Assembly: GCF_017377795.1 (NCBI RefSeq)
Contig: NZ_JAFRDR010000002.1
Location: 620,001-684,000 of the forward strand
DNA from: Williamsia soli
GTDB lineage: Bacteria > Actinomycetota > Actinomycetes > Mycobacteriales > Mycobacteriaceae
Direction of reading: 5' to 3'
Length of the DNA stretch: 64,000 bases
Shown here: positions 1 through 11,724 of the stretch, in pieces
How the letters are laid out: every line of letters begins with the position of its first letter
Position numbering within the stretch: the first letter of the stretch is position 1
Program-made: the position numbers and the translations under genes
The notes under the pieces: model-generated
Databases searched by the model: none
What the model saw: the letters and a program-made list of their open reading frames with translations, nothing else
What the model was told of the DNA's origin: nothing

Positions 1-1515
<1,515 letters not shown>

Positions 1516-2268
1516 TCAGCCTTCGAACACGAAGGGCGATGTTGCCACCTCGGTGCCGTCGGAGAGGGTCCCGATCTCGAAATCGCCGAACACCGTCGGC
1601 GCGACGTCGGTGAGTTGACGCAGGCATTCGATGGCCAGCTGCCGAATCTCGACGTCGGCGTGCTCGGTCGCCCGCATACCGATGAAGTGCCGCCACGCGC
1701 GATAGTTGCCGGTGACGACGATTTTGGTCTCGGTGGCGTTCGGCAGCACCGAACGGGCCGCCTGCCGCGCCTGCTTGCGGCGCAGGATGTTGTTGGGAAC
1801 GTCGGAGAACTTCTCCTCGAGCGCGGTGAGCAGTTCGGAGTAGGCCTGCCTGCTCGCGTCGGTCGCCGCCACGAACAGTGCTCCGAGTTCTTCGTCCCCG
1901 CGAATCGCCGGCGGCGGCACCACATTCGAATCATGCTCCGGCACAAAACGTTGCGAAAGCTGAGAATACGAGAAGTGCCGGTGCCTGATGAGTTCGTGGG
2001 TGCACGACCGTGAGATCCCGGTGATGTAGAACGTCACCGTGGCGTGCTCGAGCAGCGAGAGATGACCCACCTCGAGGATGTGCCGCAGGTATCCGGCATT
2101 CGTCGCCGTGCGTGGATTCGGCTTGTCCCAGCTCTGGTAGCAGGCACGACCCGCGAACTCCACAAGCGCCTCACTGCCGTCGACGTCGGTGCTCCAGGGC
2201 ACATCGGCGGGCGCCTCGAACGACGATTTCGCCACCAGTTGCACCTTCAACGGCACCATTTCCGACAC
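1516..2268 (-). CDS. thyX: Flavin-dependent thymidylate synthase ThyX
   Basis: Makes dTMP from dUMP using methylene-tetrahydrofolate, FAD and NADPH. The signature [13 protein letters not shown] is at residues 95-107, and the [10 protein letters not shown] and [16 protein letters not shown] blocks match mycobacterial ThyX. The open frame extends further upstream, but I chose GTG at 2268 because AGAGGA lies 6 nt before it and the protein then begins like Rv2754c (250 aa). It precedes dapA on the same strand. A classical ThyA is encoded about 1.9 kb away, so this genome has both enzymes. Confidence 0.95.
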   Translation of the reverse strand: MSEMVPLKVQLVAKSSFEAPADVPWSTDVDGSEALVEFAGRACYQSWDKPNPRTATNAGYLRHILEVGHLSLLEHATVTFYITGISRSCTHELIRHRHFSYSQLSQRFVPEHDSNVVPPPAIRGDEELGALFVAATDASRQAYSELLTALEEKFSDVPNNILRRKQARQAARSVLPNATETKIVVTGNYRAWRHFIGMRATEHADVEIRQLAIECLRQLTDVAPTVFGDFEIGTLSDGTEVATSPFVFEG

Positions 2269-2370
2269 TGCAGTTCCTCTTTTCTCGCCGCGGGTGAGCA
2301 GTGCTGATTCTCCCCTACCCGAGAAGGTCGACGACACGCGACCTAGCGGCGGCGCACCAGGACGACCGGT

Positions 2371-3624
2371 TCAGCGGCGCCGAATCGACATGCGGAGCTG
2401 CGGCGCGAGGTCGCCGCGATCACCCACGACGATCTGTTCGACGCCGAGCCAGTTCGCCATGGTCAACAGATCGGTCGCCAGTGACTCCGCGACCAGCGGT
2501 ACATCTGCGCCGGCTTCGGCGAATGCACCGAGTACGAGCAGACGATTGCCTGGCCGGTCGGTCTTCAGGTCCACCCTGGCCACCAACTGATCTCCCAACA
2601 GATAAGGCAAGACGTAATAACCGTGGACCCGTTTGGCCTCCGGGACGTAGATCTCGATGCGGTAGTGGAAGTCGAACACGCGTTCCGTTCGCGGCCTGAA
2701 GAAGACCAGCGGATCGAAAGGACTCAGCAGGGTCGACCGGCTGATGGCTCGGGGGACCCTGGCGCCGGGGTCGAGGTAGCCGGGCTTCTCCCAACCCTCG
2801 ACGCGGACCTGCTGGACCTCCCCCGCGGCCACCAGGTCGGCCAGTGCCGCGCGGGCGGGCGCGGGCTTCAACCGGTAATAGTCGCGAATATCCGCCTCGG
2901 TGCCCACGCCGAGCGCCACCACCGACCCCGCCACCAACGACCTGACCGCCTCGTCGCGTGGGATCTCGACGTTCGCATACTCACCGACGACGTTCTCGGC
3001 GAGATCGTAGTAACGGGTGAAGCCACTCCGGCGCGTCGCCGACAGTTCCCCCGCGGCGAACATCACCTCGCACAGGTACTTGACCTGGCTGCGGTCCCAC
3101 CACGCGCCCTTTTTCGGTCGTTTCTCGTGGCCCAGATGGTCTTCGAGCATGCCGCTGGTGCAGGGCCCGACCTCCGAGACCGCATCGAGAATGCGCGTCC
3201 GCACCTCGGCGGCCTTCTTGTCACCGACCGCCTCGCGGTATCGGCCGTGCGCGTAATCCTGCATGCGCCAACGGAACAGCGGCCAGTGCTCGATCGGGAT
3301 CAGGGCGGCCTCGTGGGCCCAGTACTCCGCGAGCAGGGCCGGGCGTCGCGCGGTGGGTTCCCATGCGGCCTGTTCGAGGACAGTGCGGTCGTAGGGACCG
3401 AGTCGGCTGAACATCGGCATATAGTGGGCGCGGACCGCCACACTGACCGAGTCCATCTGAATGAGCCTGGTTCTGGACAGCATCCGCTGCAGGTGGCGGC
3501 GGTTGACCGCTGCCGTGGGCTGTCGATCCGCGAAACCCTGAGCCGCCAACGCCAAGCGACGGGCCTGCGACGCCGAGAGGTCGCACGCTCCAGAAGGTTT
3601 GGTGACGGTACGCTTCGCGGCCAT
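2371..3624 (-). CDS. Winged-helix DNA glycosylase, YcaQ/AlkZ family
   Basis: A 417-aa HTH_42 family protein (formerly DUF1006). Family members YcaQ (E. coli) and AlkZ (Streptomyces) unhook DNA interstrand crosslinks and excise bulky alkylated bases. The catalytic-type Q-x-D motif is visible as LIQMDSVSV (QMD at 56-58), followed by AHYMPMFSRLG and a C-terminal block, DPLVFFRPRTERVFDFHYRIEIYVP-like region, typical of the family. The start ATG overlaps the dfrA stop by one base (TGATG), so it is the last gene of thyA-dfrA-this gene. The substrate in this organism is not shown by the sequence. Family assignment is firm; function is by family. Confidence 0.85.
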   Translation of the reverse strand: MAAKRTVTKPSGACDLSASQARRLALAAQGFADRQPTAAVNRRHLQRMLSRTRLIQMDSVSVAVRAHYMPMFSRLGPYDRTVLEQAAWEPTARRPALLAEYWAHEAALIPIEHWPLFRWRMQDYAHGRYREAVGDKKAAEVRTRILDAVSEVGPCTSGMLEDHLGHEKRPKKGAWWDRSQVKYLCEVMFAAGELSATRRSGFTRYYDLAENVVGEYANVEIPRDEAVRSLVAGSVVALGVGTEADIRDYYRLKPAPARAALADLVAAGEVQQVRVEGWEKPGYLDPGARVPRAISRSTLLSPFDPLVFFRPRTERVFDFHYRIEIYVPEAKRVHGYYVLPYLLGDQLVARVDLKTDRPGNRLLVLGAFAEAGADVPLVAESLATDLLTMANWLGVEQIVVGDRGDLAPQLRMSIRRR

Positions 3625-4133
3625 CAGGCTTTCGCCGTGTACCGGAGGAAGCGGTGCCGCAGGCCCGAGGCCGACTCGTGCCAGCCCGCGTCGGTGTCGA
3701 GGGTCCAGCGGTCGGGGTCGAGTTCCGGTGCGAGCGTGTCTCCGTCGGAGATGTCGATCTCGATGTCGATCTCGGTGACGTAGGCGGTGTCGGCGACATC
3801 GGTTGCGGCACGGTAGATCTCACCACCACCCATGACGAAGACCGTGTCGTCGAGCTGCTCGGCCGCCGTCAGCGCCGACGCGACGTCGGGAAAACTCAGC
3901 GCGCCGTCGCCGAGCCAGTCACGCTGCCTGGTGATCACCAGGTTCGCCCGGTTCGGCAAGGGACGAAACCGCTCAGGCAACGAGTCCCAGGTACGCCTGC
4001 CCATCACCACGGGATGGTGGCCGGTGATCCTGCGAAAGTACCTTTGGTCTTCGGGGAGGTGCCAGGGTATGTCGCCGTCGCGTCCGATCACGCCACTGGT
4101 CGACTGCGCCCAGATCAGTGCAATGGTCATCAC
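3624..4133 (-). CDS. dfrA: Dihydrofolate reductase
   Basis: Reduces dihydrofolate to tetrahydrofolate with NADPH, needed after the ThyA reaction, which releases dihydrofolate. The 169-aa protein shows WAQSTSGVIG, DIPWHLPEDQ (catalytic Asp29) and MGRRTWDSLP, followed by VMGGGEIY for cofactor binding. Start is GTG 4133 or the adjoining ATG 4130; AGGA lies 5-8 nt upstream, inside and just after the thyA stop. It follows thyA by 7 nt and overlaps the downstream glycosylase by one base, so the three form an operon, the same thyA-dfrA order as in mycobacteria. Confidence 0.96.
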   Translation of the reverse strand: MMTIALIWAQSTSGVIGRDGDIPWHLPEDQRYFRRITGHHPVVMGRRTWDSLPERFRPLPNRANLVITRQRDWLGDGALSFPDVASALTAAEQLDDTVFVMGGGEIYRAATDVADTAYVTEIDIEIDISDGDTLAPELDPDRWTLDTDAGWHESASGLRHRFLRYTAKA

Positions 4134-4140
4134 GTGAGTC

Positions 4141-4953
4141 CTAGACCGCCACTGGCGCCTTGATTCCCGGATGGTAGCGATAGTTCAGTACCTCGATGTC
4201 CTCGAACTCGTAGTCGAAGATCGAATCGCGTTCCGCCAAAGCGAGTTTCGGGTAAGGGTAGGGATCTCGAGCGAGTTGAGTGGTGACCTGTTCCACATGG
4301 TTGTCGTAGATATGGCAGTCGCCGCCGGTCCACACGAAGTCGCCGACTTCCAGTCCCGCTTGGGCGGCCATCATGTGGGTCAAGAGCGCGTAGGACGCGA
4401 TGTTGAACGGGACCCCCAGGAACAGGTCCGCGCTGCGCTGGTACAGCTGGCAGGAGAGCTTGCCGTCGGCCACGTAGAACTGGAAGAACGCGTGGCACGG
4501 CGGAAGCGCCATCTGCGGGATCTCCCCCACGTTCCACGCCGAAACGATGTTCCGGCGTGAATCGGGATCGGCCTTGAGCAACTCCAGCGCAGCACTGATC
4601 TGGTCGATGTGCTCGCCTGACGGTGTCGGCCAGCTCCGCCATTGCACGCCGTAGACGGGACCGAGTTCTCCATCCGGATCGGCCCACTCGTCCCAGATGG
4701 TCACGCCTCGGTCCTGCAGCCAGCGCACGTTGGATTCCCCGCGCAGGAACCACAACAGCTCGTAGACGATGGACTTCAGGTGCACCCGCTTGGTCGTGAT
4801 CAGCGGAAACCCCTCGGACAGGTCGAATCGGAGTTGATGACCGAACACGCTCCTGGTCCCGGTTCCGGTTCGATCCGCCTTCGGAGTTCCCGTGTCCAGG
4901 ACCAGCCGCAACAGGTCCTCGTAGGGGGTCGGAATCTTCGCCGCATCCGTCAC
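4141..4953 (-). CDS. thyA: Thymidylate synthase ThyA
   Basis: Classical thymidylate synthase converting dUMP and methylene-THF to dTMP and DHF. The 270-aa length is typical. Visible motifs: [12 protein letters not shown] near the N terminus, LWFLRGESN, the nucleophile Cys153 in [11 protein letters not shown], the [18 protein letters not shown] block and the C-terminal PVAV that closes over the site. It is the first gene of thyA-dfrA-glycosylase; the upstream helicase gene stops 10 nt before it, so it may also be read through from that gene. Confidence 0.97.
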   Translation of the reverse strand: MTDAAKIPTPYEDLLRLVLDTGTPKADRTGTGTRSVFGHQLRFDLSEGFPLITTKRVHLKSIVYELLWFLRGESNVRWLQDRGVTIWDEWADPDGELGPVYGVQWRSWPTPSGEHIDQISAALELLKADPDSRRNIVSAWNVGEIPQMALPPCHAFFQFYVADGKLSCQLYQRSADLFLGVPFNIASYALLTHMMAAQAGLEVGDFVWTGGDCHIYDNHVEQVTTQLARDPYPYPKLALAERDSIFDYEFEDIEVLNYRYHPGIKAPVAV

Positions 4954-4963
4954 GCGGTCGAGT

Positions 4964-7114
4964 CTAATCGCGGGTGAGGATCACCAACCGCTGGGTTGCG
5001 CGCGTCATCGCGACATAGCGGTCGACTGCTCCCCCGACCCCTTCGCCGAACGCATCCGGATCGACGAGGATCACCAAATCGAACTCGAGGCCTTTGGCCA
5101 GTCCCGGAGTCAGTGACCGAACCCGTTCAGTGCCCACGAACGTAGGATCACCGATCACGCAGGCAGTCCCGTCAGAGTTCGACGCGGCCCATGCCTCGAC
5201 CACCGATCGCAGATCGGACGTCGGGCCGTATTCGACCGGGTTTCCGCTACTGCGGACAGACGTGGGCACGTTGGCGTCCGGGATCACGGCCCGGATGACG
5301 GGCTCCGCTTCGGTCATCACCTCGTCCGGGGTCCGGTAGTTGATCGTCAGGGACGCCACCTCGACCCGGTCGAGGCCCACCCGCTCGAGTCGCTGACGCC
5401 AGGTCTCGGTGAATCCAGCTCTGGCCTGGGCGCGGTCTCCGACGATGGTGAAGCTCCCCGACGGACACCTGGCGAGCAGCATCTGCCATTGCGCGTCGGA
5501 CAACTCCTGGGCCTCGTCCACGACGATGTGCGCGAACGGTCCGGCCAACAGATCCGGGTCCTTCCGCTCCGCCTCGTCTGAATCGATCAACGCCTGGCTC
5601 AGGTCATCGCCTCGCAGCATCGACATGACCATCAGCTCGGAATCGTCGGACGCGATCAAGTCGTCGACCACGGCAGAGCGGCGCTCGTGTTCGGCGGCCA
5701 CGGCAGCGGTACGGCGGCGCCGGCGCCCCGAGGCCTCCGGGTCGCCGAGGCGCCGCCTGGCCGCATCCAGGAAAGGTAGGTCGGATGCGGTCCAGGCGTA
5801 GGGGTCCTGCCGACTCAGCGCGGCGACTTCGTCGGCATCGAGCCACGGAGCGCACTTGCGTAGATACGCCGGCACCGACCACAGATCTGCGACGAGGTCG
5901 GTGGCCTCGATCAGCGGCCACGCCCGATTCACCGCCGCACGCAGGTCCTCGTTCTCCCGCAACGCCTTACGGAGCTGCCGGCCCGCGACACCGTCGTGCC
6001 CGTCCGATCCGATCGTGAGGAGTTCGGACCAGATCTCCTCGCGTGCCTCGTTGTGCGGAGTGCCCGCCGCCGGTGCGTCGAAGGCTGCGGCCCAGTCCTG
6101 CGGGCCGAGCCAGATGTCCGACCACTCGGTCTCGACGATCATCCCCTCGTCCGGAGGCTGTTCGTAGAACTCGACGGCCGGCTCGATGGCTCGCACGAGC
6201 TCGACCGATGACTTCAAGCGAGTCGCTTGCTGCTCGGAATCCGCTGCGGCCCAGGCCCCTTCTGAGACCAGGTCACGCATGGTGCACAGCTGCACACCCT
6301 CCTCGCCGAGACTGGGCAGGACGTCGGCCACGTAGGAGAGGTACGGCTGGTGCGGGCCGACGAACAGCACGCCGCCTCTCCGGTGACCGAGACGAGGATC
6401 CGCATAGAGCAGATAGGCGGTGCGGTGCAGCGCCACGACGGTCTTACCCGTTCCCGGTCCGCCGTCCACCACCAGCGCGCCCCGCGAACCCGCGCGGACG
6501 ATGGCGTCCTGATCCGCCGCAATCGTGCCCAGGACATCCCGCATCCGGGGTGAGTGGTTCATACCGAGGCTTGCGATGAACGCTGACTGATCATCGAGTG
6601 CTGCCCGGTGGGTCAGACCCTCTGTGCTGAACACCTCGTCCCAGTAATCGGTGATCCGGTCGCCTGTCCACCGGTAGCGGCGCCGACTCGACAATCCCAT
6701 CGGGTCGGCGTGGGTCGCACCGAAGAACGGCTCAGCGGCCGGTGACCGCCAATCGAGCAGGAGTTGGCGCCCATCGTTGTCCGTCAGGCCGAGCCGGCCG
6801 ACATACACGGGCGCGGCGCCGTCGTCATACACCATGTGGCCGAGGCACAGATCCACCCCGAAACGGCGTAGCGCGCGCAGTCGGGCACCAATCCGGTGGA
6901 CCTCCATGTCGCGATCCATCGCGTCGCGACCGCCGCCACCTGGCGCCCTTCGCACGGTGTCGAGGCGGGCGACCAGGTCTGCGATCGTGGTGTCGAGGGT
7001 CTGCGCGATAGCTGTGAAGTGCTCCTGATCGTGCGCGATCAGGGTCGGATCGGCTTTGCTCGCGAGGCGGGGCGGGAGGTCGAACACACTGTAAGACCGG
7101 AGGTTGTCTGCCAC
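4964..7114 (-). CDS. helR: HelR-like RNA polymerase-associated UvrD-type ATPase
   Basis: A superfamily-1 helicase-like ATPase of the HelD/HelR group. HelR proteins of Streptomyces and Mycobacterium abscessus displace rifamycin from RNA polymerase and recycle stalled enzyme. Walker A GGPGTGKT is at about 218-225, Walker B/DEAQ is in [15 protein letters not shown], and motif VI is near the C terminus ([16 protein letters not shown]). The N-terminal region ([20 protein letters not shown]) matches HelR rather than a DNA helicase. The longest frame starts with TTG 7153 inside a palindrome, so I prefer GTG 7114 (716 aa); GTG 7087 is an alternative. A rifamycin-associated element lies just upstream. 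The HelR call rests on the N terminus plus that element. Confidence 0.84.
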   Translation of the reverse strand: MADNLRSYSVFDLPPRLASKADPTLIAHDQEHFTAIAQTLDTTIADLVARLDTVRRAPGGGGRDAMDRDMEVHRIGARLRALRRFGVDLCLGHMVYDDGAAPVYVGRLGLTDNDGRQLLLDWRSPAAEPFFGATHADPMGLSSRRRYRWTGDRITDYWDEVFSTEGLTHRAALDDQSAFIASLGMNHSPRMRDVLGTIAADQDAIVRAGSRGALVVDGGPGTGKTVVALHRTAYLLYADPRLGHRRGGVLFVGPHQPYLSYVADVLPSLGEEGVQLCTMRDLVSEGAWAAADSEQQATRLKSSVELVRAIEPAVEFYEQPPDEGMIVETEWSDIWLGPQDWAAAFDAPAAGTPHNEAREEIWSELLTIGSDGHDGVAGRQLRKALRENEDLRAAVNRAWPLIEATDLVADLWSVPAYLRKCAPWLDADEVAALSRQDPYAWTASDLPFLDAARRRLGDPEASGRRRRRTAAVAAEHERRSAVVDDLIASDDSELMVMSMLRGDDLSQALIDSDEAERKDPDLLAGPFAHIVVDEAQELSDAQWQMLLARCPSGSFTIVGDRAQARAGFTETWRQRLERVGLDRVEVASLTINYRTPDEVMTEAEPVIRAVIPDANVPTSVRSSGNPVEYGPTSDLRSVVEAWAASNSDGTACVIGDPTFVGTERVRSLTPGLAKGLEFDLVILVDPDAFGEGVGGAVDRYVAMTRATQRLVILTRD

Positions 7115-7134
7115 GGCGAGAGATTCTGCGCCAT

Positions 7135-7162
7135 CCCCGGGGTCTTGCCGCAAGCCCCGGGG
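7135..7162 (-). promoter_or_regulatory. Rifamycin-associated element (RAE) before helR
   Basis: The minus strand reads GGGGCTTGCGGCAAGACCC, which differs at one position from the 19-bp RAE consensus as I recall it (GGGGCTTGCGGCAAGGCCC). Flanking CCCC and GGGG extend it to a near-perfect 28-nt inverted repeat with a one-base bulge. It ends about 20 nt before the chosen GTG start. In actinomycetes RAEs drive rifamycin-inducible expression of rifamycin-inactivating enzymes and helR. The position between a convergently unrelated flavoprotein stop (7193) and helR fits that role. Confidence 0.88.
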
Positions 7163-7192
7163 TGCGCTATAAGTTGAAAGTGGAAGGGCTCG

Positions 7193-7657
7193 CTATGCGA
7201 GTGTCGCCGCGAGGACCGCACCCAATTCGTAACAACTCTCGCGTGCCTCGGCGTTCAGTTCAGTGATCTCCAGTGGCGCAGCAGCTGCCTCCAGGTCGAG
7301 ACCGGTGGCCAATGTCTGAATCGACGAGATGGCGCCTGCGGTGTCATTGTTCCCGTGCACCCACAATCCGTAAGGTTTGCCGGTCACAGACCCGAGGACC
7401 GGGTAGTAGACGGTGTCGAAAAAGTGTTTGAGCGCGCCCGACATGTAACCGAAGTTGGCGGGTGTACCGAACAGGAAGCCATCTGCGGACAGCACGTCCG
7501 GCACAGTGGCGGCCAGCGCGGCGATGGGTTTGACCCGCACTCCAGAGATCGCGGGATCGGCGGCCCCTTCGAGTACCTTTTCCAACAGCTCACGTGTCGG
7601 TGGCGAGGGCGTGTGGTGTACGACCAGCAACGTCGTAAGCGAGGCGCTGTCAGACAT
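7193..7657 (-). CDS. Small flavodoxin/NAD(P)H-dependent FMN reductase-like protein
   Basis: A 154-aa flavodoxin-fold protein. The first strand and loop read TLLVVHHTPSPPT (FMN phosphate loop in the place of the usual SxTGxT), and DGFLFGTPANFGYMSGALKHFFD is the conserved FMN-contact block of WrbA/NADPH-dependent FMN reductases. The ATG at 7657 is chosen because it overlaps the stop of the preceding membrane-protein gene by 8 nt (ATGTCTGA), which suggests coupling; the frame is open upstream to 7690. The substrate is unknown. It is probably the last gene of dapB-membrane protein-flavoprotein. Confidence 0.78.
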   Translation of the reverse strand: MSDSASLTTLLVVHHTPSPPTRELLEKVLEGAADPAISGVRVKPIAALAATVPDVLSADGFLFGTPANFGYMSGALKHFFDTVYYPVLGSVTGKPYGLWVHGNNDTAGAISSIQTLATGLDLEAAAAPLEITELNAEARESCYELGAVLAATLA

Positions 7658-8129
7658 CGGTGTCGGCTTCCCGTTCTTGTGCCACAGCACGTTTCATCAT
7701 CTCGCGTGCGCGAGAACGATCGCCTGCGTAGTCGTAGGCCCGGGCGATCCGGTAGGTTGCCCGCCAGTTACCGGGGTCGGCTTCCCACTCTGCCTTCACC
7801 GTGGCGAACAATTTGTCGGCGGCATCACGTTCGATCCGACCTGATGGTCTGCGTGGCAGTTCCGAGACGTCGAGTTCTCGGCCCTCCTCGACCATTCGCC
7901 GGGCCAGTCGCTGATGAGCCAGTCCGGCGCGCAGAGTTGCGACCACCATCCAGACACCGAGCAACGGCAGGATCAGCACCCCGATCCCCAACCCGACGCC
8001 GACCGGGTCACCGCTGGTCAACAGATCGACGGCACGGGAACCGAGCAAGACGAAGTAGAAGCCCAGTACCAGCACGAGCACGCCGATCCCGATCACGATC
8101 GGGCGGGCATCCTTGGGTTTCTGGCTCAT
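7650..8129 (-). CDS. Two-helix membrane protein with cytosolic tail, downstream of dapB
   Basis: A 159-aa protein of unknown function in the same place as Rv2772c next to dapB in M. tuberculosis. Two hydrophobic segments, about 11-30 and 46-66, are followed by a charged soluble tail (about 70-159). The tail has a TPR-like stretch (NWRATYRIARAYDYAGDRSRAREMMKRAV), which may bind a partner. It starts 13 nt after dapB and overlaps the flavoprotein gene. Conserved position suggests an envelope or cell-wall link, but nothing in the sequence proves it. Confidence 0.8.
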   Translation of the reverse strand: MSQKPKDARPIVIGIGVLVLVLGFYFVLLGSRAVDLLTSGDPVGVGLGIGVLILPLLGVWMVVATLRAGLAHQRLARRMVEEGRELDVSELPRRPSGRIERDAADKLFATVKAEWEADPGNWRATYRIARAYDYAGDRSRAREMMKRAVAQEREADTDV

Positions 8130-8142
8130 GTGCCGAACCCGA

Positions 8143-8937
<795 letters not shown>

Positions 8938-8949
8938 TCACCGCAGCGA

Positions 8950-10503
8950 TCACTTGGTCTCCGCTGCATGTGATCTCAGGACTCCGATGCTTCGGCTGCC
9001 CACGGTGAAGTACCAGAGGAACCCGACGCCCGCGATGATCCCGATGTAGATGAACGCGCCCCACTCGTTGTACCAACCGATGCCGTATACCGATTCTCGT
9101 GGCCACGCCAGGTTCAGCGCCATCAGGAATCCCCAGACCACCGCGAAGATGTTCACGATCAATCCCCACCTGCCCATGGTGAAGAATCCGTCCCGTTTGA
9201 GATCGGGCGGTGGCCAATTGCCCTTGAACCGCTGGATCAACAGCGGGCCGGTGACCAACAGGTAGGCGATGTAGATCATGATGATCGCGATCGAGGTGAG
9301 CACCGTGAAGATCTGCGGCTGATTGATGTTGATCACCAGGATCAGGACCGCCAGCACGCCGATCGTCACTGCGGGCACCACAGGCGTCTGGTACTTGGGG
9401 TGGACCTTCGCCAACGACTCACCGAACGGCAGCGCGTTGTCGCGGGCCATCGCGAAACTCATCCGGATTGCGGCCGTGTGTACGGCCAGGGTGCAGACGA
9501 AGACCGCGATCACGATGCAGATCAGGAAGATGGTGCCGAGGGGGCTGACCATCACCTGTTCGATCAGGTACTGCAGGCCACCGGACTTCTCGGCCAGCAG
9601 CGGATCGTTGAGGTCGGGCGCAGCGAGGATTGCGAATACGAGGATCGCGCCACCGATCACGAACGAGGCAAGGATCGCGCGCAGGATCGCCTTGGGTGCG
9701 GTCTTCCTGGGTTCGTTGGTTTCCTCACCCAGCGAACTGGCGGTGTCGAAGCCGTACATCACGTAACCCGACGCCAGCGAAGCGATCAGGAACGCCCCCA
9801 GGTAGCCACCGCTGACGCCATCGCCGTAGCCGTTCGTGGAGAAGAACACGTCGGGTCCGCGGTCGATGTTGAACGCCAGGATGATCGCGATGAGCACTGC
9901 GGCAATCAGTTCGATGAACACGCCCGTGCTGTTGATCACCGACATCAACTTGACGCCGAAGGCGTTGATCACGGTGGTGCAGATGACCAGAATCGTTCCG
10001 AGGAGGACAGCGTTCTCCGGCGATGTGACGGACAGGTCGTCGCTGCCGATCACCCGGAAACCGGACCAGATCCGGGGCAGGGTCGAATCGAGCGCGAGCA
10101 CCACCGCGGCGATCGTGACGATGGACGCCGTCAGCATCATCCACCCCGAGAACCAGCCGACGAACTTGCTGCCCAGGATCTTTGCCCAGTTGTAGACCGA
10201 ACCGGCGATGGGATACTTCGCCGCCAACTCCATGAAACAGAGGGCCACCGCGAGTTGCCCGACGAAGACGATCGGCCACGACCACAGGTACGCGGCCCCG
10301 GCCGTGCCGAATCCGAAGTAGAACAGCTGGAAGGTCCCGGTGAGGATGGATATGTACGAGACCCCCGCGGCGAAACTGGCGAACTTGCCGATGCTCCGGT
10401 TGAGGCTGGGTTTGTAGCCGAAGTGCTCCATTCCGTCGTCGGAGCCTGCGGGTACGGAATCTGGAGGAGGTGAGGGCGCGCCCTCGGGTTGCGTGGTGGT
10501 CAT
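8950..10503 (-). CDS. APC-family amino acid/amine permease
   Basis: A 517-aa integral membrane transporter with about 12 hydrophobic segments. The first helix region (FASFAAGVSYISILTG) and the GFDTASSLGEETNEPRKTAPKAIL block are typical of the amino acid-polyamine-organocation superfamily. The start is ATG 10503 with GGAAGGA 9 nt upstream; the frame is open to 10551. It follows the Rieske demethylase gene by 48 nt on the same strand and is therefore likely co-transcribed with the betaine genes. It may import a pathway substrate or export or import a related amine; specificity cannot be read from sequence. Confidence 0.85.
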   Translation of the reverse strand: MTTTQPEGAPSPPPDSVPAGSDDGMEHFGYKPSLNRSIGKFASFAAGVSYISILTGTFQLFYFGFGTAGAAYLWSWPIVFVGQLAVALCFMELAAKYPIAGSVYNWAKILGSKFVGWFSGWMMLTASIVTIAAVVLALDSTLPRIWSGFRVIGSDDLSVTSPENAVLLGTILVICTTVINAFGVKLMSVINSTGVFIELIAAVLIAIILAFNIDRGPDVFFSTNGYGDGVSGGYLGAFLIASLASGYVMYGFDTASSLGEETNEPRKTAPKAILRAILASFVIGGAILVFAILAAPDLNDPLLAEKSGGLQYLIEQVMVSPLGTIFLICIVIAVFVCTLAVHTAAIRMSFAMARDNALPFGESLAKVHPKYQTPVVPAVTIGVLAVLILVININQPQIFTVLTSIAIIMIYIAYLLVTGPLLIQRFKGNWPPPDLKRDGFFTMGRWGLIVNIFAVVWGFLMALNLAWPRESVYGIGWYNEWGAFIYIGIIAGVGFLWYFTVGSRSIGVLRSHAAETK

Positions 10504-10551
10504 TGCCGCACGTCCTTCCGATCGCCGGGCCAGTGCACGGTGACCGGTCAA

Positions 10552-11724
10552 CTATGCGACGGGTCCGGCCGTCATGCGCACCCAATCGTGAAATTCGGCG
10601 ATGTGATGTTCGGCGGGAACGAGTACGCCGCCACGTCGATACGCGCGCGAGACCATGCCCGGCTGCGTTCGCTCACACGCCTCGAAATCCTGCAAGTTCA
10701 CGCGATGAAAGAGTTCGACCGACTTGTCCAGATCGGTACCGGACGCCACAACCCCGGGGTGATAGAGCCAATCACATTCGACGACGGTGTTGTCGACGGC
10801 CGTCGGATACATCCGGTGCACGATGACGTGGTCGGGAACCAGGTTGATGAAGACCTGCGGGCGGACGGTGATCGCGTAGTACCGACGATCCTGAGAATCC
10901 GCCAGTTCCGGCAGAACTCCTAGCCCTGTCGAGCCGTCGATGGTGAAGCCTTCGATGTCCTCGCCGAACAGCGCACCGTGACCGACGTAGTACTGGGCCG
11001 CGAGCCCGTCGGCGAACTCTGGCAACACCTCGGTTAGCTCCGGATGGATGGTGGCGCAGTGATAGCACTCCATGAAGTTCTCGATGATCAGTTTCCAGTT
11101 CGACGCGACCTCGTAACGTTCGCGCCTGCCCAGCACCAGTCGATCGACCTCGTATCGCTCGATCGACTCCGCGTCGCCCAACCGTTCGGTCACCGCTCCC
11201 TGGACGGACTCCGCGAATGACGGAGGGTCGTCGGCCAGGCACACCCACACATACCCGAGCCACTCGTGGATCGCCACAGGTATGAGACCGTATGCAGTGC
11301 GGTCGATTTCCCCCAGGTCGACGAGGTTGGGCGCCGCCACGAGTTTGCCGTCGAGACCGTAGGTCCACGCGTGATACGAGCACTGCAGGTTGCGCCGCAC
11401 CTGCCCTTCGGGCTCAGTGCAGACCAACGCGCCTCGATGGCGGCAGCTGTTGAGAAAGGCACGCAACCGCCCGTCGCGGCCTCGGACGATCATCACACTC
11501 TCCCGGCCGACCATCACCGTCTTGAAACTCCCGGTGTTCGGCAGATCAGCGGCGAGTACAGCACAAAACCACATCTGCTCGAAGATGGTTGCCTGTTCTG
11601 CGGCGAAGTAACCCGGGTCGACATACGCCTGTCCTCCCAGCGTCGGCAGCAGCGCGGGGGTGCCGGCGGCTGCCGCCGGGGGGTCCGGGTGTTGCTGGTG
11701 CCCTGACATTCCGGTGATAATCAT
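10552..11724 (-). CDS. gbcA: Rieske oxygenase alpha subunit, probable glycine betaine demethylase
   Basis: A ring-hydroxylating-type oxygenase of the GbcA group, which removes one methyl group of glycine betaine oxidatively as formaldehyde, giving dimethylglycine. The Rieske cluster ligands are Cys94-His96 and Cys115-His118. The mononuclear iron site is [12 protein letters not shown], with His222 and His227 and bridging Glu219. The 390-aa length is usual for these enzymes. ATG 11724 overlaps the sarcosine oxidase stop (ATGA); ATG 11709 is an alternative. Neighbours (dimethylglycine oxidase, sarcosine oxidase, separate ferredoxin and reductase) support betaine; stachydrine or carnitine demethylation is the main alternative. 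Confidence 0.83.
   Translation of the reverse strand: MIITGMSGHQQHPDPPAAAAGTPALLPTLGGQAYVDPGYFAAEQATIFEQMWFCAVLAADLPNTGSFKTVMVGRESVMIVRGRDGRLRAFLNSCRHRGALVCTEPEGQVRRNLQCSYHAWTYGLDGKLVAAPNLVDLGEIDRTAYGLIPVAIHEWLGYVWVCLADDPPSFAESVQGAVTERLGDAESIERYEVDRLVLGRRERYEVASNWKLIIENFMECYHCATIHPELTEVLPEFADGLAAQYYVGHGALFGEDIEGFTIDGSTGLGVLPELADSQDRRYYAITVRPQVFINLVPDHVIVHRMYPTAVDNTVVECDWLYHPGVVASGTDLDKSVELFHRVNLQDFEACERTQPGMVSRAYRRGGVLVPAEHHIAEFHDWVRMTAGPVA

Noticed and set aside
7087-7153. TTG 7153 as the helR start
   Set aside because: It falls inside the rifamycin-associated element; GTG 7114 (or 7087) fits the family N terminus better.
9400-10473. 357-codon open frame on the plus strand
   Set aside because: Antisense to the permease; Asp/His/Arg-rich, the typical mirror of membrane helices in GC-rich DNA.
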